From Microthrixaceae bacterium (GTDB lineage: Bacteria; Actinomycetota; Acidimicrobiia; Acidimicrobiales; Iamiaceae): 34,904 bases of DNA. A model generated the notes under the pieces. The model made no database searches, was not told the origin of the DNA, and worked only from the letters and a program-made list of their open reading frames with translations. The stretch covers positions 1 to 34,904 of the forward strand of contig JADJDU010000015.1 of assembly GCA_016702505.1 (NCBI GenBank). The letters are read 5' to 3'. Below are positions 1 through 7,856 of the stretch, piece by piece. Position 1 is the stretch's first letter, and the number at the start of each line of letters is the position of its first letter. The translations under genes were made by a program, and so were the position numbers.

Positions 1-27
1 TGGATAACCAAAGAAACGGTGGCCCCG

Positions 28-345
28 TCACCAGCTCCGGCGCACGACGGACGGTTGCAGGACCTCGATCACCGCAGCATGGCAGCGTCTGCGCAGGTCA
101 GGTGTGATCGTCTTGGTCCCTCGGATGCTGTTGCACATCCGGTGGGCGTGGGCGACGTTGGTCGGGTCTGTGCAGGACCCGCCGTGAGCACGAGGCACTA
201 GCTCATCGAGTGCTGATCCGAGCGGTGCCCGCTGGTGGTCGGCGTCGAGGTCGATGCGCAGGCCGCACAGGTGGCAGTGAGGTTGGGTGGCCCGGATGTA
301 GGCGATGAGTTTCGTCCTGGCGTGAGACTTCAGCGGGTCGACCAC
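28..345 (-). CDS. HNH endonuclease
   Basis: Small HNH nuclease of about 105 aa. The zinc pair CHLC is followed by a DADHQ catalytic stretch, then LVPRAHGG and a C-terminal HRMCNSIRG, which is the usual order of a cysteine-flanked HNH fold. Such nucleases are commonly encoded beside terminase genes and help terminase cut during packaging. Here the gene lies at the opposite window end from the terminase, which fits a circular or permuted genome. The GTG start at 345 is preferred because GGGGGAGG lies 8 bases upstream; an in-frame GTG at 402 would add 19 residues without a clear ribosome site. Confidence 0.88.
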   Translation of the reverse strand: MVDPLKSHARTKLIAYIRATQPHCHLCGLRIDLDADHQRAPLGSALDELVPRAHGGSCTDPTNVAHAHRMCNSIRGTKTITPDLRRRCHAAVIEVLQPSVVRRSW

Positions 346-454
346 TCCAGCCACCTCCCCCGGAACGCAAGAGCGACCCGGGCGCAGGGCCACGGGTCGC
401 ACTCAACTGCTGTAGACCTATCATGCAGGTCAGCGCATTGCAAGTACCACGAGG

Positions 455-1033
455 CTACGAGGCTCGGCGTTTGCGTTGTGCGTGGGCTTTGGCCTCAGCG
501 ATCAGGCCCGGCGTGATGCGGCTGGTGCCGTTGGCCCATGCCCGACAGATCGCCTCATGGGGCATGACCTTGTGGTTGCGGCGGAAGGTCTTGCACTGGC
601 CGCACAGACGACCGCCGCTGTCGGCCACGTCGATGTCGAGCCCGAAGCGGGCGCAGTTGGCGCAGTTGATCCGCTTGGCCTGGACGGGGGCGGGTTCGTC
701 GGGTGGCCGCAGCCCGGCGCGCTGGATCGTCCCGCACTTGGCCAGCAGCCACGCCATGGTCTCATCCAGCAGGGCGAGGGCGGCGTCGATCTCGCGGGTC
801 TCCTCGTCGGCCCGGGCGATGGCGTCGGCCATGGTGACCACCGCCCCGCCGGTCGGGTCGGAGTGTGACCCCTTCGGTGCCCGGCCGTCACCGCCGGAGC
901 CGAGGCTTGCCGACGCCCGGGCCTGGCGGTGGAGCTCGGCCACGATGGCGTTGATGTCGTGGGGGATCGTGTTGAGCCAGGTGGCCCCGGTGTCGAGGTT
1001 CGAGACGACCTTGGAGCGGTGGGTGGGGTTCAT
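455..1033 (-). CDS. Zinc-ribbon protein of unknown function
   Basis: About 192 aa, function not recognised. The middle is helical and acidic (ARADEETREIDAALALL), consistent with a short coiled coil. The C-terminal third has two CxxC pairs (NCANC and LCGQC) that should bind one zinc, followed by a basic tail. The ATG at 1033 overlaps the stop of the upstream gene as ATGA, so the longer frame reaching back to 1297 is rejected as read-through of antisense-like Pro/Arg sequence. Its place at the end of the replication operon suggests a DNA- or RNA-binding accessory role, which is inference. Confidence 0.75.
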   Translation of the reverse strand: MNPTHRSKVVSNLDTGATWLNTIPHDINAIVAELHRQARASASLGSGGDGRAPKGSHSDPTGGAVVTMADAIARADEETREIDAALALLDETMAWLLAKCGTIQRAGLRPPDEPAPVQAKRINCANCARFGLDIDVADSGGRLCGQCKTFRRNHKVMPHEAICRAWANGTSRITPGLIAEAKAHAQRKRRAS

Positions 1034-1521
1034 CGTTCGGTGGTCTCCTGGGTGCGGCGGCGGATCTGGCGGGTGTCGGTCTGGCGCTTCTGGGAGTACC
1101 CGCCTCGGTGCTCGAGGTGGCGGTTGGTGCGGGCGGTGCGGATCATGTTGGCGATGGTCTTGGGCTGGAGGCCGTGGGTGGTGGCCACATGGTCTCGGAT
1201 GGTGGCGAGCGGGGTCCAGTCGGTGGTGGTCCTCGACCAGAGGTCGGCCCATGCTCGGGCGTAGGCGTTGGGTGCCGTCGGGTCGAAGTTGGGCCACAGT
1301 GCGGGTGGGTCCCCGTCGCCGGGACCCACCGGGCTGTTTTTGGGTGGTTGGGTGGGTGCCGAGTGGGGCCCTTGGGTGGGTCCCGGTCCGGGGTCTTTAG
1401 ACCCCGCCCCCGGACCTACCGGGACCCACCCGGGCCGAGCCCACATCGGGTGGGTCCGGGACCCACCGGGACCCACCGGGGACCCACCGGGAGTAGGGAG
1501 AGAATCGGAACTGTTATCCAC
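1030..1521 (-). CDS. Putative DNA-binding protein with Gly/Pro-rich N-terminus
   Basis: 163 aa from a GTG start four bases below the stop of the replication gene. Residues 1-90 are low-complexity Gly/Pro/His with repeated VGPG, encoded by the iteron-like DNA described separately. Residues about 90-163 look folded and basic: a DWTPLATIRDHVATTHGL stretch followed by KTIANMIRTARTNRHL resembles a winged helix-turn-helix. The N-terminal half may be dictated by DNA repeats rather than protein function, much as lambda's origin lies inside its O gene. An initiator or partitioning role is possible but not shown. Confidence 0.6.
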   Translation of the reverse strand: MDNSSDSLPTPGGSPVGPGGSRTHPMWARPGWVPVGPGAGSKDPGPGPTQGPHSAPTQPPKNSPVGPGDGDPPALWPNFDPTAPNAYARAWADLWSRTTTDWTPLATIRDHVATTHGLQPKTIANMIRTARTNRHLEHRGGYSQKRQTDTRQIRRRTQETTER

Positions 1522-1560
1522 AGGGCTAGAACTCCTCGTCCGGGTAGTTGTCCACAGGCT
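1300..1560. other. Candidate origin of replication (DnaA boxes, iterons, hairpin)
   Basis: TTATCCACA at 1514-1522 is an exact consensus DnaA box, and TTGTCCACA at 1548-1556 is the form typical of actinobacteria. GGGACCCACC occurs at 1321 and 1421 and in three tandem copies around 1458-1491. The reverse complement occurs near 1306, 1374 and 1449. Positions 1374-1431 form a long imperfect inverted repeat with the palindrome GGGGTC-TTTA-GACCCC (1390-1405) at its centre. The adjacent DnaB-N/AAA protein and HTH protein support an origin. The motifs are seen directly; the origin function is inferred. Confidence 0.5.
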
Positions 1561-3097
1561 CAGTGGTGGGTCGGTACGGCTTGATCACGGCGTGCAGCTG
1601 GCTCCGATTCGGGCCCGGTTCGGTCGCCACGAACCCCTCGGCGATGAGCAGCCGGAGGGCCTCGGCGACGAACTTCTTCTTGCCTGCCACGTCGGCCAGG
1701 ACGCCGTTGCGGGTCGGCTTGACCCCCGACTCGTTGAGCGCCGCGATGGCGTCGCACACCTTCTCCATGAGGCTGGTCGGGCGGACCCGCAGCTCGCCGC
1801 TGGTGGCGTCGTCGGGGGTGAGGAGCGACAGGTGCACGTCGCCGCCCGGGAGGCTCACGAGCTGCATCGTGGCCACCTTCTCGCCGCCGGTGGCGAACCC
1901 GCGGACGTGGCCGGGCCGGTCCTTGGCGACGGTGATGACGCTGGTGCCGGTGCGGCCCACGCCGAAGGGCTTGGTGACCTCGAGGCGGTAGACGGCGCCG
2001 TCGACGCCGGCGAGCTTGTGCTGGGCGCCGATGCCGTAGCGGCCCCGGGATTCCTTGTCCTTGGGGACGTGGTCGATCATGACGACGGCGACGCCGTGGC
2101 GGGCGATCCGGCGGGGGAGGGCCAAGAGGAACCGGGCGGCGTCGTCGTTGTCGTTGATGCTCCACCCGTTCTGGACCATGACCTCGGTGACCCCGTCGAT
2201 GATGGCGAGAGTGGGGCGGTGGTCGATGAGGGTCCGTTCGAGTGCCGCGGTGGCCACGGCGTCGATGGGGTCGTCGGGCCGGATGTAGTGGAGCCGGTCG
2301 ATGATGGCGGCGGGGTCGACACCGAGCGCTCGGAGCCGGCCGACGATGCCGGTGGCGTGGTCCTCGAAGTCGAGGTAGAGGACGTGTTCTCCTTCTGCGA
2401 TCCGTTCGGCCGCGGCGGTGCAGGCGAGCCAGGACTTGCCGCTCTCGCTCTCGGCGTTGAAGGCGTGGACCCGACCCGCGTAGAGGAGCTGGTGGCCGTC
2501 GTCGCGGGCGAGCATGGTGGGCTCGGGTGGCCCATCGCCGTCGATGACGGCTGCGAGGTCGATGGTGGACCAGGTGGTGCCGGTGTCGCCGTCGGGTTGG
2601 TCCGCCGCGAGGCGTTGCATGGCGGCGAGGGCGCCGTCGAGGTCGCCGGTGCGGGCAAGCTCGGCCACCTGGGTGCCGGCGGCCATGGTGTGGCGGAGGC
2701 GGTGGCAGGTGATGATCCGGCGGGCGTAGGCGGCGGCGTTGGCGGCGGTGGGGGTGCCGACGAGGGCGGCTATGAGGTCGCGGGCGTCGATGGTGCCGCC
2801 GGAGCGGGCGGCGACGGTGATGGGGTCGGGCTTCTCGGCGTGGTCGAGGCAGGCGACGATGGCGGCCATGGTGCGGGCGTAGCGGGGCCCGTAGAAGTGG
2901 TCGGGGGCGAGCCCGGCCTCGATGGCGGCGTCGCAGGCGTCGAGGCTGTAGAGCATGGCGCCGATGACGGCTTCTTCGGCATCGGCGTCGTGGGGGATGT
3001 CTCGGTGGCGGCGGGTGGGCCGAGGGCCGAGCCCTTCGGCGGCGGCCTGGTCTTCTAGGACGTGGTCGGGGAGGTCGTCGGTGTCGGTCAACGTCAC
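1526..3097 (-). CDS. Replicative helicase/loader: DnaB-N domain fused to RepA-like AAA ATPase
   Basis: 523 aa. Residues about 34-85 (IPHDADAEEAVIGAML onward) match the N-terminal domain of DnaB helicases. Residues 195-400 form a RecA-like ATPase of the RepA/AAA_25 type: AESESGKSW (215-223) is the Walker A loop, LAIIDGV (298-304) the Walker B strand, and VVMIDHVPKD (338-347) a conserved downstream motif. Residues about 430-505 look like a winged helix. It probably unwinds or loads at the phage origin. The GTG start at 3097 has no strong ribosome site, but no better start precedes the DnaB-N domain. Confidence 0.85.
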   Translation of the reverse strand: MTLTDTDDLPDHVLEDQAAAEGLGPRPTRRHRDIPHDADAEEAVIGAMLYSLDACDAAIEAGLAPDHFYGPRYARTMAAIVACLDHAEKPDPITVAARSGGTIDARDLIAALVGTPTAANAAAYARRIITCHRLRHTMAAGTQVAELARTGDLDGALAAMQRLAADQPDGDTGTTWSTIDLAAVIDGDGPPEPTMLARDDGHQLLYAGRVHAFNAESESGKSWLACTAAAERIAEGEHVLYLDFEDHATGIVGRLRALGVDPAAIIDRLHYIRPDDPIDAVATAALERTLIDHRPTLAIIDGVTEVMVQNGWSINDNDDAARFLLALPRRIARHGVAVVMIDHVPKDKESRGRYGIGAQHKLAGVDGAVYRLEVTKPFGVGRTGTSVITVAKDRPGHVRGFATGGEKVATMQLVSLPGGDVHLSLLTPDDATSGELRVRPTSLMEKVCDAIAALNESGVKPTRNGVLADVAGKKKFVAEALRLLIAEGFVATEPGPNRSQLHAVIKPYRPTTEPVDNYPDEEF

Positions 3098-3110
3098 GGC
3101 GCGCCGCCGG

Positions 3111-4070
3111 TCAGGTTGCGTCGGCCAGTTGACCGAACAGCGTCCCCATCTGCGCCTCCCGCTCAGCCCCCTCCAGGTTCTTCACGGCCGTCTGCCAGTA
3201 GGACGGCTTCAGCTCACACCCGACGAACCGACGGCCATGCTTGACCGCAACGACGCCCTCAGAACCGATCCCACCGAAGGGCGACAACACCAGATCGCCA
3301 CGGTTCGACCACAGCCGGAGCGCCCGCTCGATGAGGTCCAGTTGCAATGGGCAGATGTGGCGCTCGTCGGCCGACTCCCTCGCTACGGCCGTGTTCAGCG
3401 TGTTCGTCTCCTTGATGTCGAACCAGCACGAGTGCATCGGCCCGGCGTCGATCGAGTCGAGCGGGTCCGAGTCGGTCTGCCAGATCGGGGATGCCCACTG
3501 GATCCAGTCGTCACGGGTGCACTCCGGGTGCACCGGCACTTCTGAGTCGCCGGGCTTGCGGAAGATCAGCAGGTAGTCGGCCAGGGCCGGCCTGGTGCGA
3601 GACGAATCCTTCTCCAGGTTCGAGAAGGACAGGGCTGCAACCTTCTTGACGATCTGCTGGCTTTGCGGGTTCTTCCAGATCGTCACCTCGCCGTAGAACG
3701 TGTACCCGGCCTCGACGTGCATGCGGATCACGTCACCCCGGAAGTCGGTCAACCCGACCACACCGTCTCGCCACTTCTGCGTTGCCACCTGCTGCACGTG
3801 CACGGCGATGATCCGGCCCGGCTTCATCACCCGTAGCACATGGTCCAAGATGAACCGGTAGTGCTCTCCGAACTCGTCCATGCTGGCGCTGTTGCCGAGG
3901 TCCCGGTCCGACGGGGAGTAGGTGTAGAGGCTGGCGAACGGCGGCGAGTACACGCAGATGTCGGCGCTGTTGTCGGCCAGCTCGGCCAGCCGCTCGCACG
4001 AGTCACCGAGCATCAGCCGCCACCCTTCCCCTTCAGCGTCGTCTGTCACGTAGGGCTGTTGGTCGTTCAT
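3111..4070 (-). CDS. DNA methyltransferase (N6-adenine/N4-cytosine class)
   Basis: 319 aa. The catalytic motif is SPPF (residues 42-45), the S/DPPF/Y signature of amino methyltransferases. The SAM-binding loop SPFGGIGSEG lies near the C-terminus (about 263-272), followed by FVGCELKPSYW. Catalytic motif before SAM motif is the beta-class order. It probably methylates an exocyclic amino group on adenine or cytosine, protecting phage DNA or marking it. The ATG overlaps the SNF2-type helicase stop (ATGA), with GGGAG about 8 bases upstream, so the two are co-translated. No cognate nuclease is visible. Confidence 0.9.
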   Translation of the reverse strand: MNDQQPYVTDDAEGEGWRLMLGDSCERLAELADNSADICVYSPPFASLYTYSPSDRDLGNSASMDEFGEHYRFILDHVLRVMKPGRIIAVHVQQVATQKWRDGVVGLTDFRGDVIRMHVEAGYTFYGEVTIWKNPQSQQIVKKVAALSFSNLEKDSSRTRPALADYLLIFRKPGDSEVPVHPECTRDDWIQWASPIWQTDSDPLDSIDAGPMHSCWFDIKETNTLNTAVARESADERHICPLQLDLIERALRLWSNRGDLVLSPFGGIGSEGVVAVKHGRRFVGCELKPSYWQTAVKNLEGAEREAQMGTLFGQLADAT

Positions 4071-5377
4071 GCGTGGATCTCCCGGTTTCGTTGTAGGGAC
4101 CGAACGAGTCGGTCGGTGATGTCGTTGGCATTGCGTTCCTTCGCCCGCACGTTCGCCACCACGTCGGCCTCAAGGTCCGAGACGACGACGTGCACATTCA
4201 CGGGCTGTGTCTGACCGAACCGCCACGATCGGCGGATGGCCTGGTAGTAGGACTCGTACGAGTCGCCCAGCCCCACGAAGACCTGATCGGATGCGTGCTG
4301 AAAGTTGAGGCCGAATCCTGCGATGCTCGGCTTCGTCACCAACACCCGGTGGACATTGGAGACGAACCCCTCGATCAGTTCGACCTTCTGATCGGGTGAC
4401 AGGGTGCCGTGCAGGTTGACCGCCCCCGGAACGGCCTTCGTGATGGCGTTGGCCTCGTCGTTCAGGCCGCACCATGCGATCGCCGGCCGATCATGGTCGA
4501 GCAGATCGGCGGCGCGCTCAACCCGCTCGCCCAACGTCGCCTTGCGAGCCTTCGCCCGACCGCCGACACCGCCGAGCGTCGTAGCGAACAACTGCCCCTC
4601 CGGCGCCTGGTTGACCTCCACCGTGTGCCCCTCGATGCGGAGCTCGGGCAGCACGTAGGCGATGTCGTCGAGCGTGTTCCCTGTGATGTCAGACGGCCGG
4701 CGGGCGGCCATCGCCCACCCCGACATCCACTCATACATGGCCTGCGCCGCATGCCCCTTCAGGCGCCATCCGTCGTCGTCGTGCACGAAGAACGCAGCCA
4801 GCATCTCGACACGGGACATGGCCCCGAGAAACTCGGCGTGGTTGGCCAGTTCGGTGTGGTCGTTGGGCGCCGGCGTGGCGGTGCATGCCAACCGGTACGG
4901 CACCGTCCCCCACCGGCTGATCAGCGCGGTGCGGGTGCGGCCCTCATGGTTCTTCAGGATCGACGATTCGTCGAGCACCACCGCACCGAACATCGCCGGG
5001 TCGAAAGCGTGCTCCATCTCGTAGTTCGTGATCCAGATGCCCGGTCCGGTCACCTGGTCCTGGTGGCGGACGACGTGCGCCTCGATGCCGATGGCGGCCG
5101 CCTCCCGGGCGGTCTGCGTGGCGATCGACAGCGGGCACACGATCAGCGCCGAGCCGCCTTGGCGCATCACGTCGGCCCATGCCAACTGGATGCGGGTCTT
5201 GCCGAGGCCGGTGTCCAAGAACGCAGCGGCTCGCCCTTTGCGTGCCGCCCACCGGACCACTTCGGACTGGTGCGGGAACAGCGAGAGGGGCAGGTCGTGC
5301 GCCTCGATGCCGTCGCCTGGGATGGTGCGTCGCTTGGCGGCGAGGAACTGCTCGTAGTCGGTCATGGTGATGGTCAT
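4067..5377 (-). CDS. SNF2-type DNA helicase/translocase
   Basis: 436 aa from ATG 5377, which overlaps the upstream stop as ATGA and has GAGGGAG upstream; a frame 20 codons longer is rejected. Superfamily 2 motifs appear in order: DTGLGKT (Walker A, 55-61), DESS (motif II, 136-139), TATP (motif III, 166-169), then the second RecA lobe ending in QAIRRSWRFGQ, the SNF2 motif VI with its arginine fingers. Compact SNF2-like ATPases are common in tailed phages, often beside a methyltransferase as here. A role in replication fork handling or genome protection is likely but unproven. Confidence 0.9.
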   Translation of the reverse strand: MTITMTDYEQFLAAKRRTIPGDGIEAHDLPLSLFPHQSEVVRWAARKGRAAAFLDTGLGKTRIQLAWADVMRQGGSALIVCPLSIATQTAREAAAIGIEAHVVRHQDQVTGPGIWITNYEMEHAFDPAMFGAVVLDESSILKNHEGRTRTALISRWGTVPYRLACTATPAPNDHTELANHAEFLGAMSRVEMLAAFFVHDDDGWRLKGHAAQAMYEWMSGWAMAARRPSDITGNTLDDIAYVLPELRIEGHTVEVNQAPEGQLFATTLGGVGGRAKARKATLGERVERAADLLDHDRPAIAWCGLNDEANAITKAVPGAVNLHGTLSPDQKVELIEGFVSNVHRVLVTKPSIAGFGLNFQHASDQVFVGLGDSYESYYQAIRRSWRFGQTQPVNVHVVVSDLEADVVANVRAKERNANDITDRLVRSLQRNREIHA

Positions 5378-5796
5378 CGTTCGCTCCCTCGTCGTGCCCG
5401 GTCGGCGGCGGCTTTGGCGTCCCGGCATGCCAGGCATGGGGCTTCGCCGAGGCGGTGGTGGGTGCGGTACCCGCTCTCGGTGCCGCAGCGGGCGACGGTG
5501 CGGCCGTAGCGGTGAGCGGTGCGTGGCATGCGGCGCCGCTGGTCGTCGGTGAGCCCGGCCCGGACGCCCTGGTCGTGACTGATGGGCAGGGAGAGTGCTT
5601 CGTCGAGGCAGGCGGCCCGGTGGTCACATCCGGCGCAGATGGCCTTGGCCCGGTCCTGGCTGGCTTGGTCGTGGCCGTAGAAGTCGCGGTGGTGGCCGAG
5701 GCATGGGGCGGTGGTGTGCCAGGCGGGCCACCGGCTGCGGGTGGTGTCGCCGTCGCCGGGCCGGGTGCGCATGAGGGCGTCGAGCAGGTCGGTCAT
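5374..5796 (-). CDS. WhiB-like protein with extra C-terminal Cys module
   Basis: 140 aa from ATG 5796, joined to the preceding WhiB gene by ATGA. Four cysteines at 32, 54, 57 and 63 (CLGHH then CAGC-x5-C) match the [4Fe-4S] ligands of WhiB proteins. The following DQGVRAGLTDDQRRRM corresponds to the turn and basic region, but the usual G-V-W-G-G is changed to GVRAG. Residues 100-126 (GTESGYRTHHRLGEAP, then CLAC) form a second Cys module not found in ordinary WhiB proteins. WhiB proteins are redox-responsive partners of the sigma factor; phage versions can repress host whiB genes. Confidence 0.8.
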   Translation of the reverse strand: MTDLLDALMRTRPGDGDTTRSRWPAWHTTAPCLGHHRDFYGHDQASQDRAKAICAGCDHRAACLDEALSLPISHDQGVRAGLTDDQRRRMPRTAHRYGRTVARCGTESGYRTHHRLGEAPCLACRDAKAAADRARRGSER

Positions 5797-6269
5797 GCGG
5801 TCGCCGCCCGTCGCTGCTTGCGGAGGGTGCGGCGTTCCCGTGGGGACATGCCGCCCCACACGCCCAACGGCTCGTTGTCGATGGCGTAGGCCAGGCACTC
5901 GGCCCGCACCTCGCACACGGCGCAGATCCGCTTCGCCGCGTGGGCCGTGCGGTTCTTCGTCGGGAAGAACAGGTCGGGGTCGGCGCCACGGCACGCGCCG
6001 CGGTCCTGCCACGCCATCGGCTCCGGGACGGGGGGCTCGTAGGCCACCAGTTGCAGGGATGGGATCACGTCACGTTCCTTTCGTCGTCGATCGGTCGCCG
6101 GTCGGCGGCCGCCCTCACGCTGCGCCACGTACTCCCAGTCGCACTGGTCGGCGGGGAACACCCGCTCGAGCACGTCTGGGGGCCAGCACACGGGGCACCT
6201 GCGAGGCACGTGCGGGGCGCTGGTGGCACGTCGGGCGTCGATCAGAGCGCGGATCACGTCATGCACCAT
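5793..6269 (-). CDS. WhiB-family transcriptional regulator
   Basis: A canonical WhiB core lies at residues 84-155: C93, C116, C119 and C125 as iron-sulfur ligands, RGADPDLFFP after the first cysteine, then GVWGGMSPRER. The first 67 residues are unusual, with CPVC at 25-28 and C43, possibly a small zinc site. Three starts are possible: ATG 6269, GTG 6257 (GTGA overlap with the upstream stop), and GTG 6068, which has AAAGGA 8 bases upstream and would give a 91-aa protein of ordinary WhiB size. It probably controls phage or host transcription in an actinobacterial cell. Confidence 0.88.
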   Translation of the reverse strand: MVHDVIRALIDARRATSAPHVPRRCPVCWPPDVLERVFPADQCDWEYVAQREGGRRPATDRRRKERDVIPSLQLVAYEPPVPEPMAWQDRGACRGADPDLFFPTKNRTAHAAKRICAVCEVRAECLAYAIDNEPLGVWGGMSPRERRTLRKQRRAATA

Positions 6270-7063
6270 CCCGAGTCACACCCGTCCATGCCCTCGAGTC
6301 GGCCCTGGTCGTCGTTGACTGCACGATCGAGCGGGATGCCGTGGCGGGTCAGGTAGACCGGGTTCTTGTCTCGCCCGGGGCGCTCGTTCAGCTTCCGCTC
6401 AAGCTCCACTGACTTTGCGAACAGTTCGGGGGTTTCGTCGAGCAGGTTCCGCCACGCGTCTGTGTTGTGGAACGGGCAGAAGAAACATGACGACTTCGGC
6501 GGGACGGGTAGGCCGCCGTCTGCGATCACCCGACGACAATCGCCACGCGATTGGCCGAGGTCGAGTAACGGGTACACCCTCCGCTGTAGCGGTGAGCGGG
6601 GGTCTACACCGGGCCGGGCTCGTTCGATCTCGTCCACTGAGATCCCGAGAGCCACCGTCGCCGGGTCCTCCGCGGTTGCACCGCGACGCCGCAGCTCAGC
6701 GGCTACCACGTCGATCTTAAAATCACCAGTGCACGCTCGGTTCGTGGGTGAGCCGCCCGACATGCGAACCGGGATCGGGATAGACCTGGAACCCTCACGA
6801 GTGAGCCGGCCCCATAGGGTTTCAACCTGGCCCTTGCGGTCGCCGCGCTTCCACGTCCGCTGCAACTCCACCAGTTCGATGCCGTGAGCCGCTGCGTAGG
6901 GGGCGGCCACCTCTCGCACGTACCGCAGGGACGCGGGATGCTCGGAGTCGTCCCCGACGTTGGCGAACAGGAACGTGCGAAAGTCGATCTCACCCCGAGC
7001 GGCGAGCACGAGGAGGGCGGTCGACTGGACGCCGCCGCCGTAAGACACGACGTTGACGCTCAC
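6254..7063 (-). CDS. PP-loop ATPase, PAPS-reductase-like
   Basis: 269 aa from GTG 7063, a GTGA overlap with the resolvase stop; a much longer open frame upstream is antisense-like and rejected. SYGGGVQSTALL (7-18) is the PP-loop that binds the pyrophosphate of ATP. LFANVGDDSEHP follows, as in phosphoadenosine-phosphosulfate reductase relatives. Late cysteines (C193, C196 in SSCFFCPF; C262, C267 in CDSGWC) could bind a metal or iron-sulfur cluster. Family members activate a substrate by adenylation; in phages the substrate is usually unknown. DNA or tRNA base modification is an inference. Confidence 0.85.
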   Translation of the reverse strand: MSVNVVSYGGGVQSTALLVLAARGEIDFRTFLFANVGDDSEHPASLRYVREVAAPYAAAHGIELVELQRTWKRGDRKGQVETLWGRLTREGSRSIPIPVRMSGGSPTNRACTGDFKIDVVAAELRRRGATAEDPATVALGISVDEIERARPGVDPRSPLQRRVYPLLDLGQSRGDCRRVIADGGLPVPPKSSCFFCPFHNTDAWRNLLDETPELFAKSVELERKLNERPGRDKNPVYLTRHGIPLDRAVNDDQGRLEGMDGCDSGWCMT

Positions 7064-7740
7064 GCCGACGGCCGATCCGCGTCGAACGCCGCCACGAACT
7101 CGAGGCCCACCGCGTCGCACGGCACCCACCACTCCTCGGCCGTGAGCCGGTGCGTCACCCGCACCTTCGTGCCGTGCGTGCCGATCGACACCGTCGTGCC
7201 GCTGTCGGACACCCAGCACAGCTTCCCCTTGCGGAACAGCCGCGGCCAGCCGAGCGCCGCACCGAACTCGACGGGGGTCACGGCCGTCGCCCCGAACAGG
7301 GCCAGCAACGCAGCCTCGGCACGGCCGTCGTCCTTGACCCTGGCGAACGTCCGCACATGCTCGGGCCACGTCTCGATCGCCCGCTGACGGCTGGCGTTCT
7401 TGTCGGCCGACAAGCCCAGCGCCTTCTTCCAGGTGCTGGGCGGGACGAGCCGCACCGGCACACCGAGCGCACCCAACGCACCCAACACGGCACCGTGGCC
7501 CTCAGCGAACGTCCACACGCTGGACACGCCCTGTCGGGGCATGGCGTGCACCTTCTCCACCACGGCCAAGGCGAACTCGTCGGGTGCGTAGTCCCGCACC
7601 ATGTCGGCCACCAGGGCGCCGAGCGGGTGCCCGGTCGCCTCCGGCATGTCGTGCACGTCGAGCAGCCCGAGCTGAGGGTGCAGCACCGCCAGTGCGCCGG
7701 TCTTGCCGGGGTCGACCCCGAGGATCAGGTCGGTCATCAC
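7060..7740 (-). CDS. RuvC-like Holliday junction resolvase
   Basis: 226 aa. GVDPGKTGALAVL (8-20) is the first acidic strand of the RuvC/RNase H fold, VVEKVHAMP (60-68) carries the second acidic residue, and KDDGRAEA (136-143) the last acidic cluster on a helix. It should cut branched DNA during recombination or before packaging. Residues about 160-226 form an extra C-terminal domain not found in minimal RuvC proteins. Translation can begin at GTG 7740 or ATG 7737; both lie beside the stop of the small upstream gene, with AGGGG upstream. Confidence 0.88.
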   Translation of the reverse strand: MMTDLILGVDPGKTGALAVLHPQLGLLDVHDMPEATGHPLGALVADMVRDYAPDEFALAVVEKVHAMPRQGVSSVWTFAEGHGAVLGALGALGVPVRLVPPSTWKKALGLSADKNASRQRAIETWPEHVRTFARVKDDGRAEAALLALFGATAVTPVEFGAALGWPRLFRKGKLCWVSDSGTTVSIGTHGTKVRVTHRLTAEEWWVPCDAVGLEFVAAFDADRPSA

Positions 7741-7856
7741 TGCATCACCCCTGTGGCAGCACCTACCGTGCGGAGGAGATTCTCCACGTCAGTTCGTCCG
7801 TTCTCTTGCACTACCAGTTCATGGTCGACCTCCCGGACAACACTCGACCTACTCAC
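7737..7856 (-). CDS. Small acidic ORF between ASCH and resolvase genes
   Basis: 39 aa, no recognised domain; it contains the acidic helix-like DVENLLRTVGAATG. GTG 7856 overlaps the ASCH stop as GTGA with AAGGAG five bases upstream, an ideal ribosome site; an ATG at 7859 would have spacing of only two. The stop overlaps the resolvase start. These two couplings are the main reason to believe it is translated. Confidence 0.55.
   Translation of the reverse strand: MSRSSVVREVDHELVVQENGRTDVENLLRTVGAATGVMQ

Noticed and set aside
1268..3058. Long plus-strand open frame (about 596 codons) opposite the replication gene
   Set aside because: It is Gly/Val/Asp-rich, the product of antisense reading in GC-rich DNA. 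The minus strand has recognisable DnaB-N and Walker motifs, and no ribosome site or family signal supports the plus frame.
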